Shown piece after piece: positions 41,686 through 50,221 of a DNA stretch of 64,000 bases. Below the pieces are notes generated by a model that was not told the DNA's origin, did not search any database, and worked only from the letters and a program-made list of their open reading frames with translations. Every line of letters begins with the position of its first letter. The first letter of the stretch is position 1. Both the position numbers and the translations under genes were made by a program. The stretch comes from Bog-105 sp965277435 (lineage in GTDB: Bacteria > Acidobacteriota > Terriglobia > Bryobacterales > Bryobacteraceae), in assembly GCA_965277435.1 (NCBI GenBank), contig OZ255821.1:4712001-4776000 (forward strand), given 5' to 3'.

Positions 41686-41716
41686 ATTATAGGGCTTTGG
41701 ACAGCCCCTCACTCAA
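41686..41716 (-). promoter_or_regulatory. Promoter of thiC directly at its start codon
   Basis: Minus strand TTGAGT (41716-41711), 19-bp spacer, TATAAT (41691-41686); CGAGAC then separates it from ATG at 41679. The mRNA would begin at or next to the ATG. The rest of the intergenic stretch up to 41872 holds no gene or TPP riboswitch-like element. Confidence 0.55.
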
Positions 41717-41872
41717 CTAGCGACAGCTTTAACGCCCGCAAGAACGCGCCCAGCGCCGAAAACAAGGACGGCGCCCAACTCGCGCAAACCATATCGCTGG
41801 CAGGAGGCGACAACAGTACCACGCTTAGCTTCACACAGCTATGCTTGCAGGTAAGCTTAAGGGAGGAAGCCA

Positions 41873-42193
41873 ATGAACGACACGCAAATCGTCGCCATAG
41901 TAATCATCTTCATCGCCGCCATCACTTCCGTCATGTTCAACAACATGCGCATCTCCGACCTGCGAACCGACCAGGGAAAAAGAATGGACGATTTCAGAAC
42001 GGACCTAGGAGCACGTCTGACCGACACGAACAAAGGCTTCGACGACGTCAACCGCCACATCGACGACAAGTTAAACTTGATGGACCTGAAAATCGACAGC
42101 AAATTCCAGCTCATCAACCAAAAGCTGGACCACATCATCGAACTGGTCGCGAATCACGAAGACCGCATCAGCAAACTAGAGCAACGGCCATAA
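41873..42193 (+). CDS. Small membrane-anchored coiled-coil protein
   Basis: 106 residues. One N-terminal membrane helix (about 6-24), then a long charged coiled coil with heptad-like spacing (DLRTDQGKRMDDFRTDLGARL ... NRHIDDKLNLMDLKIDSKFQLI). GGGAGGAAGCC is a good ribosome binding site before ATG at 41873. Similar small proteins of unknown role are common in soil bacteria; they may scaffold or tether to the membrane. Confidence 0.8.
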   Translation: MNDTQIVAIVIIFIAAITSVMFNNMRISDLRTDQGKRMDDFRTDLGARLTDTNKGFDDVNRHIDDKLNLMDLKIDSKFQLINQKLDHIIELVANHEDRISKLEQRP

Positions 42194-42270
42194 CCGTTAA
42201 AGAACTCGCTGCCTAAAAGGCGTCGAGGAGCGGGTGTCCTCACCAGCCTAAGACGACCCAGCGCGACTCC

Positions 42271-42816
42271 CTACTGCACTGCTTTTTCGACCGCCGCATT
42301 CAATGCCGGATCGTTGGGCGCTACGGCCGGCTCAAAGCGCTCCAGTATTTTCCCGTCGCGTCCCACCAGGAACTTCGTGAAATTCCATTGGATCTCGCCG
42401 CCCGTCGTCGGCTTCGCGGTTTTGTCCGTCAGATATTCATAAAGCGGTACTTCGTCTGAGCCCTTCACCGACACCTTCGACATCATGGGAAATGTCACAT
42501 CGTACTTGCTTTTGCAAAACGTCTTGATCTCGGCGTTGGTGCCCGGTTCCTGGCTGCCGAAATTGTTGGCGGGTATGCCGACAATGAGGAAGCCCTGATC
42601 CTTGTGCTTTTCATACAGCGATTCCAGACCCGCGTACTGCGGCGTATACCCGCACCTGCTGGCTACATTCACCAGCATCACGACTTTCCCCTTCAGACTC
42701 GACAGCGGCATCGGCTGCCCGTCAATCGTCTTGAGACTGTAGTCGTAGATCGATGCTCCCATCGCCATTCCGCCCGCTATAAAAACCGATACCGCTGCAA
42801 ACAAAGCCAGTCTCAT
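42271..42816 (-). CDS. Exported glutathione peroxidase-family protein
   Basis: 181 residues. Signal peptide (about 1-20). Redox fold with VNVASRCGYTPQYAGL, in which peroxidatic cysteine C55 replaces selenocysteine, NNFGSQEPG (glutamine of the catalytic tetrad) and WNFTKFLVGRDG (tryptophan and asparagine). A resolving cysteine is likely in IKTFCKSKYDV, as in thioredoxin-dependent members. Reduces hydroperoxides outside the cytoplasm. SD-like GGAG directly precedes the ATG. Confidence 0.94.
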   Translation of the reverse strand: MRLALFAAVSVFIAGGMAMGASIYDYSLKTIDGQPMPLSSLKGKVVMLVNVASRCGYTPQYAGLESLYEKHKDQGFLIVGIPANNFGSQEPGTNAEIKTFCKSKYDVTFPMMSKVSVKGSDEVPLYEYLTDKTAKPTTGGEIQWNFTKFLVGRDGKILERFEPAVAPNDPALNAAVEKAVQ

Positions 42817-42838
42817 CGCTCCGTCCTTTTACTCATTG

Positions 42839-44386
42839 CTAAGTAACTTTCCAGCCCTTCCGCACAACCGGCTTCAATAACTCGTTCGCCTCCGAGCTGT
42901 TAGTGATCTTCATCTTCTCCGCATCCCACTCCAGCCGGCATTTCATCTTGGTCGCAATCGCACCGAGCGCAATCCACTCGGTAAAGGGCGCCGAGACGCT
43001 GAAGTTTGAACACGCCGGCGCACCGCCTTTGCACGCGCGAATCCAATCTCGGTAGTGGCCTGGCGAGCGCGGCAGGAACTCCGGCGGAAACTCATAATCC
43101 CGCATCTTCTCCACCGGAAGCAGGCGCGTATTCTCGCCGTACGTACCCGTGGTAATCATGCCCTTCTCACCCATAAACAAGCTGCCGTTCGTGCCCTTGC
43201 CGATCAGGCTCATCCATTTGGCGAGCTCTCGATCGTGCGGTGTCATGGCCGCCTCTTCCTGCGGATCACGATGATGCTCTCGCTCCGGAGGCATCTCCTT
43301 CGGAGTGAAGAACTGGTCCGTAAACACCTCGCCGATAATCTGGCGCTCACGCGGTTTTTCGTCACCCCGCGCCTTGCCCACCCGGTTTTCCGGCAAATCG
43401 CCCAGGATTTGATCTTTTGGCGCATTCGGAAAGTTCGGCTGCTCGTCTCTCATCGCGTCGTACCAGAAAATCTTCACCGGAGGCATCGAGCCCCGGGCAG
43501 GAAAGTCGAACCGCACCACCGATTTTGCCGGAAAGAACGTCTCGCTTCGCCCTTCCAGACTTACGCATTCCACCGACGTTGGCGCAGTCAAGCGCAGCGC
43601 CATGTTCGGAGCACCTAAGATGTGGCAAGCCATATCGCCCAATGCACCCGAGCCAAAATCAAAAAATCCGCGCCAGGTAAATGGCAGGTACGCATCGCTA
43701 TAAGGCCGGTCGTTCGCGATTCCCAACCACAAATCCCAATCCAGAGTCGAAGGCACCGGCATCGTTGCAGGAGCGGCCACTTCCCCTTGCGGCCACACCG
43801 GACGGTTGGTCCAAGCATGCACCTCCGTCACATTGCCGATCTCGCCCGACCACAACATTTCCGCGCACTGCCGCGTGCCTTCATTGGAGTAGCCCTGGTT
43901 CCCCATCTGCGTCGCGACACCGTACTTCTCCGCCGCTTTCATCAACTCCCGGCATTCCCAAACCGTGTGCGCCAGGGGTTTCTGCACGTACACATGCTTA
44001 CCGAGAGACATGGCATGGATAGCCGCCGTCGCATGCATGTGATCCGGGATTGTCACGATGACCGCATCGAAGTTGTCGCCCTGCTTATCCAGCATCTCCC
44101 GGTAATCTTTAAATTTGGGTGCATTCGGGAACCTCTCGTAGGTCCGTGCGGCGGACTTCTCGTCCACATCGCACAAGGCCACGATGTTCTCCGTTTCAGC
44201 ACATCCGGCAATATCGCTGCGTGCCTTCCCGCCTGCTCCAATGGAAGCGATATTCAATTTCTCATTCGGAGACTTGTAGCCCAGTGCCTTCAGCGACTTT
44301 TCGCTACCAAAACCCGCTAAAGGCACCGCCCCTGCGAGTAAACTTCCAAAAAAGAAATATCGTCTCGATAGCCCGTCTGACTTCAT
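42839..44386 (-). CDS. Gfo/Idh/MocA-family oxidoreductase, Tat-like signal
   Basis: 515 residues. N-terminal twin-arginine-like segment SRRYFFFGSLLAGAVPLAG suggests export of a folded NAD(P)-binding protein. Rossmann fold with IASIGAGGKARSDIAG, CDVDE, VIVTIPDHMHATAAI and YVQKPLAHTVWECRELM, the EKP-like catalytic region. Family enzymes act on sugars, inositol or glycosides. The sequence resembles the exported type common in Acidobacteria, Planctomycetes and Verrucomicrobia. Monocistronic or with the peroxidase gene (22-nt gap). Confidence 0.92.
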   Translation of the reverse strand: MKSDGLSRRYFFFGSLLAGAVPLAGFGSEKSLKALGYKSPNEKLNIASIGAGGKARSDIAGCAETENIVALCDVDEKSAARTYERFPNAPKFKDYREMLDKQGDNFDAVIVTIPDHMHATAAIHAMSLGKHVYVQKPLAHTVWECRELMKAAEKYGVATQMGNQGYSNEGTRQCAEMLWSGEIGNVTEVHAWTNRPVWPQGEVAAPATMPVPSTLDWDLWLGIANDRPYSDAYLPFTWRGFFDFGSGALGDMACHILGAPNMALRLTAPTSVECVSLEGRSETFFPAKSVVRFDFPARGSMPPVKIFWYDAMRDEQPNFPNAPKDQILGDLPENRVGKARGDEKPRERQIIGEVFTDQFFTPKEMPPEREHHRDPQEEAAMTPHDRELAKWMSLIGKGTNGSLFMGEKGMITTGTYGENTRLLPVEKMRDYEFPPEFLPRSPGHYRDWIRACKGGAPACSNFSVSAPFTEWIALGAIATKMKCRLEWDAEKMKITNSSEANELLKPVVRKGWKVT

Positions 44387-44457
44387 AATTTCCCGAATAT
44401 CGCTCCCTCCCGAATGATAGCGCCAGACTTACGTTGTAGCGCCTCCGTGCGCAGCAA

Positions 44458-44488
44458 AGGCCACGAACGAACCTTTCGCCCGTGGCCT
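44458..44488 (-). terminator. Hairpin downstream of the YflT-like gene
   Basis: AGGCCACG (44458-44465) and CGTGGCCT (44481-44488) form a perfect 8-bp stem with a 15-nt loop. On the minus strand the right arm is followed by TTTGC, a short T-run, 22 nt after the stop at 44510. Confidence 0.6.
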
Positions 44489-44509
44489 AGTTCATTCGCT
44501 CCCTGCTAA

Positions 44510-45265
44510 TTACGCTTTGGTGACTCTTGTCTTTCCAACCGTAAATGGTTCGTCCTCTGTGGTGGTTCTCACCGGCTCGTCAGCGTCTGTCGTCAGTCCT
44601 AATGTCTTGTTAACGACCGAACTGCGACTCATCGGTTCATCTGCGGTGGTTGTTCTCACTGGCTCGGCAGCGTCGGTCGTTAGCCCTAGTGTTTTGTTAG
44701 TGACCGAGCTGCGACTTTTCGGTTCATCCGTTTTGGCGTAATCAGCCGATGCTTCGCCCGTAGACGAAACATCTTCGGCGCCACTATGTTTCAACACCTC
44801 TTTCGCTTTACCGATCCACTCGCGATTGTCGCAATGGACCGAGAGAAGAATTCCACCCGCTTTAATGCGGCCTTCATACCGTTTGGCCTCGTATTCTGGA
44901 ATACCCATCCCGACCAGCGCGCCGATGATGCCGCCAACAACGCCGCCCGACCCCACTCCAGCCAAAGCCCCCATAATCGGACCCGCTGCAATGAACGGTC
45001 CAATACCCGGAATGGCAAGTGCGCCAATCCCGGCCAGCAGCCCTAAAGTGCCGCCTACAACGCCGCCCGTTACTGCCCCAGTGGTCGCGCCCTCCGGCGC
45101 TTTCGTAGCCTTCTCATGCGCAAAGTCTTTGGTGCCGGCGTTGTCCTGCATCAGCACCGAGATATCTTCCTTTCGGAAATCGGCAGCGATTAATTGATCA
45201 ACTCCCGCCTCCGCCGCTTCTCGTGTTCCGAAAATCCCGTAAACTACACTATTTTTTCCAGCCAT
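44510..45265 (-). CDS. YflT/general stress 17M-like protein with tandem C-terminal repeats
   Basis: 251 residues. N-terminal ferredoxin-like domain (NSVVYGIFGTREAAEAGVDQL ... ISVLMQD), then a glycine-rich hydrophobic zipper (about 60-125), then a second small domain with LLSVHCDNREWIGKAKEVL. The tail has two 29-residue repeats starting DEPKSRSSV and DEPMSRSSV. Heat-induced stress protein family; exact role unknown. AAGGAG precedes the ATG. The BON-domain gene lies 25 nt upstream on the same strand, so they probably form a stress operon. Confidence 0.85.
   Translation of the reverse strand: MAGKNSVVYGIFGTREAAEAGVDQLIAADFRKEDISVLMQDNAGTKDFAHEKATKAPEGATTGAVTGGVVGGTLGLLAGIGALAIPGIGPFIAAGPIMGALAGVGSGGVVGGIIGALVGMGIPEYEAKRYEGRIKAGGILLSVHCDNREWIGKAKEVLKHSGAEDVSSTGEASADYAKTDEPKSRSSVTNKTLGLTTDAAEPVRTTTADEPMSRSSVVNKTLGLTTDADEPVRTTTEDEPFTVGKTRVTKA
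44547..44720 (-). repeat. 87-bp tandem duplication within the YflT-like gene
   Basis: Two copies (44547-44633 and 44634-44720) with a period of 87 bp, in frame, encode 29 residues each; a partial third begins at 44547 on the coding side (DEPF). The units differ at scattered positions, mostly third codon positions plus V/T, D/A and M/K changes, so selection on the protein appears to act. Confidence 0.85.
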
Positions 45266-45290
45266 AATTGCTCCTTTTTCCCTTACTTTC

Positions 45291-45668
45291 TTAGCTGCCC
45301 TTGACGCTCAGCTCGTTCGTCACGTTGCCCGCGCCCGCAAACTTCGTGGCGTGTTCTTCGATCGCCTTCTTTTCATCGTCCGAATGCACCGCTCCGCGCA
45401 GCGTCACTTTGCCTTGCGTGGCGATTACTTTGACATTCTTCCCGTAAGTAGAAAGCGACTTGTCCTTCATCAAATCCCTTCGGATCTGCTTCATCAACGC
45501 CACGTCGGACGTGGTGTTCTTGGCCTTATCCGACGTCATTGCGCCAGTGTCATTCTTGTTGGCGCCGCTGTTGTCTGCCGCTTGTTGAAAACCTCGTGCG
45601 GCCGGCAGTGAAACACAACCGGCAGCCAGCAGGGCTCCAAGAAGTGAAGTACGCAGTGCTCTGTTCAT
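45291..45668 (-). CDS. BON-domain protein, probably lipoprotein
   Basis: 125 residues. Signal peptide with a lipobox-like AAGC at the end (cysteine 18), then a linker and one BON domain (about 58-125, SDVALMKQIRRDLMKDKSLSTYGKNVKVIATQGKVTLRGAV), which binds phospholipid or is part of OsmY-type stress proteins. Ribosome binding site GAGGG. Cotranscribed with the YflT-like gene, supporting an envelope stress role. Confidence 0.9.
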   Translation of the reverse strand: MNRALRTSLLGALLAAGCVSLPAARGFQQAADNSGANKNDTGAMTSDKAKNTTSDVALMKQIRRDLMKDKSLSTYGKNVKVIATQGKVTLRGAVHSDDEKKAIEEHATKFAGAGNVTNELSVKGS

Positions 45669-45854
45669 AGTTATCCCTCTACCGGCGGTATAGAGTGCAA
45701 GATAGTGGCCGTTGGCCCTCTAACTTCCGTTCCGCCACCTAACCGCATACCCTGTCAGTACTTCACGCACCTGCAGTCTTACTCCTCCGCTTCCAACATC
45801 CCGCGATCCGGGAAGAAATACCAGGCAGTCACGGCATCAGATGTAATTGCTGCT

Positions 45855-45863
45855 TGTCATAAT
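45855..45863 (+). promoter_or_regulatory. Extended -10 adjacent to the RibD-like start
   Basis: TGTCATAAT fits TGnTATAAT with one mismatch and ends 6 nt before ATG at 45870. No Shine-Dalgarno intervenes, so transcription would start at the ATG. The rest of 45669-45854 has no recognisable gene. Confidence 0.5.
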
Positions 45864-45869
45864 TCCATC

Positions 45870-46385
45870 ATGCGAAAAGTCAAACTCTCTGTCGCCAGCA
45901 GCCTGGATAACTATCTGGCTCGCATAGATGGTGGCTACGACTGGATCCGCATGGACCAGGACTACGGCTTTGCGGACTTCTTTGACTCAGTCGATACCGT
46001 CCTGATAGGTCGCAAAATGCACGATTTTATGGTGGCCGCCGGCATTCCCGCTTACGAGAACAAAATCAACTATGTCTTTTCCCATACCCGATCCGGCACC
46101 GGCGACGGAGGCGTATCTTTTGTTTCAGAAAATAAAACAGAATTTATACATAGGCTCAAACAGGAGCCCGGCCAAGATCTTTGGCTGGCCGGAGGCGGCG
46201 AACTGATTGGCGCATTTCTACAGGCCGGATTGGTCGATCAGGTGCTGCTCGCCGTCCAGCCTGTGTTGCTCGGCGAAGGCATCCCGCTTTTCCCCTGCAA
46301 CTTTCCTCAAGTTAACTTGCGACTCGCGCATTGTCAGCCTTATTCCAGCGGCGTCGTTATGCTCCACTACGACGTCGTCGTCTGA
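45870..46385 (+). CDS. Dihydrofolate reductase/RibD C-terminal-like protein
   Basis: 171 residues from ATG at 45870 (MRKVKLSVASSLDNYLARIDGG), which matches the family start. Further blocks are VLIGRKMHDFM and LWLAGGGELIGAFLQAGLVDQVLLAVQPVLLGEGIPLF. Members reduce a pterin- or pyrimidine-type substrate with NADPH; many are of unknown specificity. A 55-residue upstream extension exists in frame but has no homology and lacks a start signal. Convergent with the TonB-dependent receptor 10 nt away. Confidence 0.9.
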   Translation: MRKVKLSVASSLDNYLARIDGGYDWIRMDQDYGFADFFDSVDTVLIGRKMHDFMVAAGIPAYENKINYVFSHTRSGTGDGGVSFVSENKTEFIHRLKQEPGQDLWLAGGGELIGAFLQAGLVDQVLLAVQPVLLGEGIPLFPCNFPQVNLRLAHCQPYSSGVVMLHYDVVV

Positions 46386-46395
46386 ATCAGCTCTT

Positions 46396-48351
46396 TCAAT
46401 GAATCGAACCGCTCCAGCGCAAACCCACCCGCCACAGCCGCGGCGTCCCTGTGTTTGGAGAAGGCGTCAGCGCCACCAGATAACTGCGGTCCAGCAGATT
46501 CTCTATCGAAGCTACCGCCGAAAGCTTGCGTGTCAAATGCTGTTGCGCCGAAAGTTGCAGCGACGCGTATCCTGGCAACTTGAATTGATTCTGATCGTCA
46601 TCGAACGCCAGGCTGAAGCTTCGTATTCCACCCGAGATCAGTGTGTCCTTCCAATTGAACGTCAACTGCGCCGTCCCCTGTTGCTTGGGAATCTGCGGAA
46701 TGCGCTGCCCGCTCCCTAAACGCGCGTCGGCATAGAGGTAGCCGGCTTCTGCCTGCCAGCGTTCCCAGTGATGATTCACGCTCGTCTCCACGCCGCGCGA
46801 CAGCGCACTCGGAAAGTTCTGCCGCTGCCGCGTAATCATATTCGGCAGTGTTCTCAGGGTTGCGTTGTCAATCAGATTGTTTAGTTCATTGCGAAATAAG
46901 GTAAACGAGACCTGCGTGTTCTCCCGATTCCAATCCATCCCCGCCTCCACGCCCACCAGCCCTTCCGGCACCAGGTTGCTGTTCGCCAGGGTCAGCACGT
47001 TGCCTACCCGGAAGTTGCGATACAGTTCGTTCAACGTAGGCGCGCGAAAACTTCGATACGCCGAAGTCCGAAAACGAAAACTCTTCACGCCTACCGCGAT
47101 TCCTCCGTTCGGACTCACAAACGTATCGCCATGCTGGCCCGTAAACTGATGCCGTATGCCAGCGTAGAAACGAAATTTGCCAAATGTAATGTCGCCCTGC
47201 CCGAACAAGCCATGTTCCAGCAGAGTTCCACCGCTAGGCGTCAATATGTGCGTGGCGTACGAGTAGTCATAGCTGACGCCGTGCGTATCGTCTGTGTCCG
47301 CTCCGGCAATGGTGTTCCAGCGTTTCGCATGATGCTGCCAGTAGAGCGCGCCCCCCGTATCCTGCACCGGAACTCTCTGCCGCGACGCTTGCGTCTCCAC
47401 ATCCCGGTTGGCCGACACGCTCGAATAGGTACTGTGAAACTGTTCTTCGGTGTGAAACCCGAGAAACGAGATTTGATCGTTGCTCCACGAGTGCGTGTAC
47501 GTCAAAGCCAGCGTCCCCAACCCCGTCGAGTTATGCGTCAGGTTCGTCCCGTTATGCCGTTCTTCGGCCAGCACATCGAAGTGCAATGACAAGCGATCCT
47601 TCACGCCGAGATAATCGATTCGCGCATCGCCTGTCGCAAACCGCACGTTCGCCCTGTCGTCGGCGCTCCCCCGCACCGGCTCCGGCGTAATGTAATAGCC
47701 ATCGGTCGTAAGCGCGCGTGAATGCAGCGAGAGACCCCACAATCCCCACAGGTTCGTATACCCGGCCGAGGCGTCCTCCGTCCCCTCATTACCTGTGAGA
47801 AAATCGGCCGTCAAATGCTGCGGCTGTTCCGCCGGCGAGAAGATCGAAATCGTGCCGCCCATCGCCTTATCGCCAAAAATGCTGGTGGACGCTCCCCGGT
47901 TAATATCCACTTCATTAATCGAGTTTGGATCCAGCCTGTCCCAATACACCCAGCCGCCAAACGGATCGTTGATCGGAATGCCGTCCCAAAGAACCAGCGT
48001 TCTGCTCGCTCCCGTCGATCCGATGGCCCGCAGCGACACCCCTTGTGTAGTCGGATTCGCGACCAGGCTCGACGAACGGCGAAACAGGCTGAACCCCGGC
48101 ACCTGCCTCAAACGGTCATCAATCTCGATTCCCGGAATCTGCTTTAACGCCTGACTCCCCACCACTGTGATCGAGGCCGGCACTTCGCTTGCCAGCGTCG
48201 AATTTACCGTTACCGTCGTCTTTATCGGCGGAGGGGCGGGTGGTTGAGTGTCATCGCTTTGCCCGCCGGTTTGCCCGACTGCCTGCGGCGTCTGGCCACA
48301 CGCAAAACCTGCGGCGATAAGTAGGATTCCTGAAAAATAATAGAAACGCAT
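46396..48351 (-). CDS. Classical TonB-dependent receptor (BtuB/CirA-like size)
   Basis: 651 residues. Signal peptide (1-19), a linker with a possible TonB box (TTVTVNST), plug domain (about 60-165: ITVVGSQALKQIPGIEIDDRLRQVPGFSL, GVSLRAIGSTGASRTLVLWDGIPINDP, GGTISI) and a 22-strand barrel ending with a hydrophobic C-terminus. Without the carboxypeptidase-regulatory domain, it differs from the three Oar-like receptors. Ligand (metal complex, vitamin or other) unknown; no cobalamin riboswitch precedes it. Confidence 0.93.
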   Translation of the reverse strand: MRFYYFSGILLIAAGFACGQTPQAVGQTGGQSDDTQPPAPPPIKTTVTVNSTLASEVPASITVVGSQALKQIPGIEIDDRLRQVPGFSLFRRSSSLVANPTTQGVSLRAIGSTGASRTLVLWDGIPINDPFGGWVYWDRLDPNSINEVDINRGASTSIFGDKAMGGTISIFSPAEQPQHLTADFLTGNEGTEDASAGYTNLWGLWGLSLHSRALTTDGYYITPEPVRGSADDRANVRFATGDARIDYLGVKDRLSLHFDVLAEERHNGTNLTHNSTGLGTLALTYTHSWSNDQISFLGFHTEEQFHSTYSSVSANRDVETQASRQRVPVQDTGGALYWQHHAKRWNTIAGADTDDTHGVSYDYSYATHILTPSGGTLLEHGLFGQGDITFGKFRFYAGIRHQFTGQHGDTFVSPNGGIAVGVKSFRFRTSAYRSFRAPTLNELYRNFRVGNVLTLANSNLVPEGLVGVEAGMDWNRENTQVSFTLFRNELNNLIDNATLRTLPNMITRQRQNFPSALSRGVETSVNHHWERWQAEAGYLYADARLGSGQRIPQIPKQQGTAQLTFNWKDTLISGGIRSFSLAFDDDQNQFKLPGYASLQLSAQQHLTRKLSAVASIENLLDRSYLVALTPSPNTGTPRLWRVGLRWSGSIH

Positions 48352-48440
48352 TTAGGGCGATCAAACCAAAGTGTGCCGAACGGAACGAACCCTTCGCAAG
48401 ATTCGTATTCTAAAGTTACAGGACGCCCGAAAAAGAAACG

Positions 48441-49373
48441 ATGACCGACTACGCCATCGAGACGAATGGTCTGCAAAAAACTTATCTGTCCCGGTTTCGC
48501 GGCCGCCAGATCAACGCCGTTTCGAATCTCTCGCTGAAAGTGCCGCGAGGTACGAAATACGGTCTACTCGGGCCCAATGGGGCAGGCAAGACTACCTTCG
48601 TCAAGATGCTGCTCTCTGCCGTCCGGCCTACTGCGGGCACGGCCTCTCTCTTCGGTCTCGATGCGCGCGAACCCGAAGCCCGTCGCCCGGTCGGTTATCT
48701 CCCCGAAAACCATCGCTTCCCCACCTATCTCACCGGTACCGGCATGCTCGACTTCTATTCCGCGCTCTCCGGCCTCGCTTCCTCTGAACGCGCGCGCCGC
48801 GTTCCGGAACTTCTCGAACTGGTTGGCTTGAAGGATTGGGGCGACATCCTTATAAAAAAATATTCCAAAGGCATGCTGCAGCGCCTCGGCCTCGCGCAGG
48901 CCCTGATGCATCGCCCGCAACTTCTCATCCTCGACGAGCCAACCGATGGCGTCGATCCAGTCGGCCGCCGCGACATTCGCAACATCCTCGATCAGCTCAC
49001 CGGGTCCGGCGTTACTGTCTTCCTCAACTCCCACCTGTTGAGCGAAGTGGAAACATTCTGCGATTACGTCGCCATCCTGCGTAAAGGCGAAGTGGCGCTC
49101 GAAGGCACCATGAGTTCGCTCGTCGCCGGCAGTGGTTACCGCATCGTTGCCTCTGGCGTTTCACCCGGTCTGCAAGCAGCCCTGCGCGCTTCCTCGCACG
49201 CCGTAACTCCCGTACTGGAGGGCGTAGAAATCATCGCCACCACGCGCGAAGAAGCCAACCTGCTCATCGATCGCGTGCGCCACGAAGGGGGCTTCCTCGA
49301 AAGCCTCTCCGCCTCGCATAACACCCTCGAAGAAGTCTTCATCCGCGCCACAAAAGGAGAACGCGCCGCGTGA
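48441..49373 (+). CDS. ABC-2 exporter ATP-binding protein
   Basis: 310 residues. Walker A GPNGAGKTT (44-52), Q-loop region YLPENHRFP, signature YSKGMLQRL (141-149), Walker B LLILDEP (161-167) and the H-loop in LNSHLLSEVE. The C-terminal DUF4162-like extension is present. It powers the permease at 49370. First gene of a three-gene operon. Confidence 0.95.
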   Translation: MTDYAIETNGLQKTYLSRFRGRQINAVSNLSLKVPRGTKYGLLGPNGAGKTTFVKMLLSAVRPTAGTASLFGLDAREPEARRPVGYLPENHRFPTYLTGTGMLDFYSALSGLASSERARRVPELLELVGLKDWGDILIKKYSKGMLQRLGLAQALMHRPQLLILDEPTDGVDPVGRRDIRNILDQLTGSGVTVFLNSHLLSEVETFCDYVAILRKGEVALEGTMSSLVAGSGYRIVASGVSPGLQAALRASSHAVTPVLEGVEIIATTREEANLLIDRVRHEGGFLESLSASHNTLEEVFIRATKGERAA

Positions 49374-50221
49374 CTCAGGCCCTGAACCGCTCCACTGGTC
49401 CCGTCCTCGTCGCCCTGATCAAGGACACCTTTGCCGAAGCTCGCGCTCGCTGGCTTTTTCGTGGCCTGCTCGGCCTCTCGACACTTCTCATTTGCCTCTT
49501 TCTTTTTGCCCTCAACGTCGATCTCGCCCAGGGCGCCATTTCTTTCATGAACGTGTCCTCTACCAGCCGGTCCGTCTTCGAAATCCGCAAGTTCGTCAAC
49601 GTCTCTTATTCCTGGGTCTCGATCTCGCTCTACATCTGGGGCACATTTCTCGCCATCTTCGCGTCGTCAGGCCTCATCCCAAGCGTTCTCGAACCCGGCC
49701 GCATCGCTCTTCTTCTCTCGAAGCCGCTCACTCGCACTACGCTCCTGCTTGGTCGGTATCTGGGAAACCTGCTGGTTGTCGCCGTCAACCACGTCTATCT
49801 CATCAGCTGCATCTGGCTCATTCTCGGGCTCAAAACGCGCATCTGGGAACCGCGCTTCCTGCTGGCGATTCCCATCACGCTTTTCATCTTCGCGGTCCTG
49901 CTCGCCGCTGTCGTCTTCATCGGCGTCGTGTCCGAAAGCGCTGCACTGTCGGTCATGGTGGCTGTTGCGCTCATGTTGATCAGCACCATCCTGGCTCAGC
50001 GTGATAACGTCGTCCGCATCCTCAGCTCGCAATGGTCGCGCGATCTCTGGCTCGCCTTCTACTGGATCATTCCGAAGGTCTTTGATCTCGGCGCTGCCAT
50101 GAAGCAGATCATTCTTTACGACCGTCAAGTCGACTGGTGGACGCCAGTCTGGACCTCTGCTCTCTTCGGAGCACTCACTCTCTGGGTCTCTATTCAGCTG
50201 TTTCGGCGGAAGGATTTCTGA
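49370..50221 (+). CDS. ABC-2 type permease
   Basis: 283 residues, about six transmembrane segments (near 28-48, 84-104, 133-153, 162-182, 187-207, 255-272). GTG start overlaps the ATPase stop by 4 nt. The ATPase and permease together form a complete export pump; substrate unknown. The stop is followed at once by the lipoprotein gene. Confidence 0.92.
   Translation: MTQALNRSTGPVLVALIKDTFAEARARWLFRGLLGLSTLLICLFLFALNVDLAQGAISFMNVSSTSRSVFEIRKFVNVSYSWVSISLYIWGTFLAIFASSGLIPSVLEPGRIALLLSKPLTRTTLLLGRYLGNLLVVAVNHVYLISCIWLILGLKTRIWEPRFLLAIPITLFIFAVLLAAVVFIGVVSESAALSVMVAVALMLISTILAQRDNVVRILSSQWSRDLWLAFYWIIPKVFDLGAAMKQIILYDRQVDWWTPVWTSALFGALTLWVSIQLFRRKDF

Noticed and set aside
41680..41872. TPP riboswitch upstream of thiC
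   Set aside because: The conserved CTGAGA and ACCTGATCTGGATAATGCC-type blocks are absent on the minus strand, and the promoter abuts the start codon.
46352..48445. Possible cobalamin riboswitch upstream of the TonB-dependent receptor
   Set aside because: Only 89 nt separate the receptor from the divergent ABC gene and no B12-box-like sequence is present.
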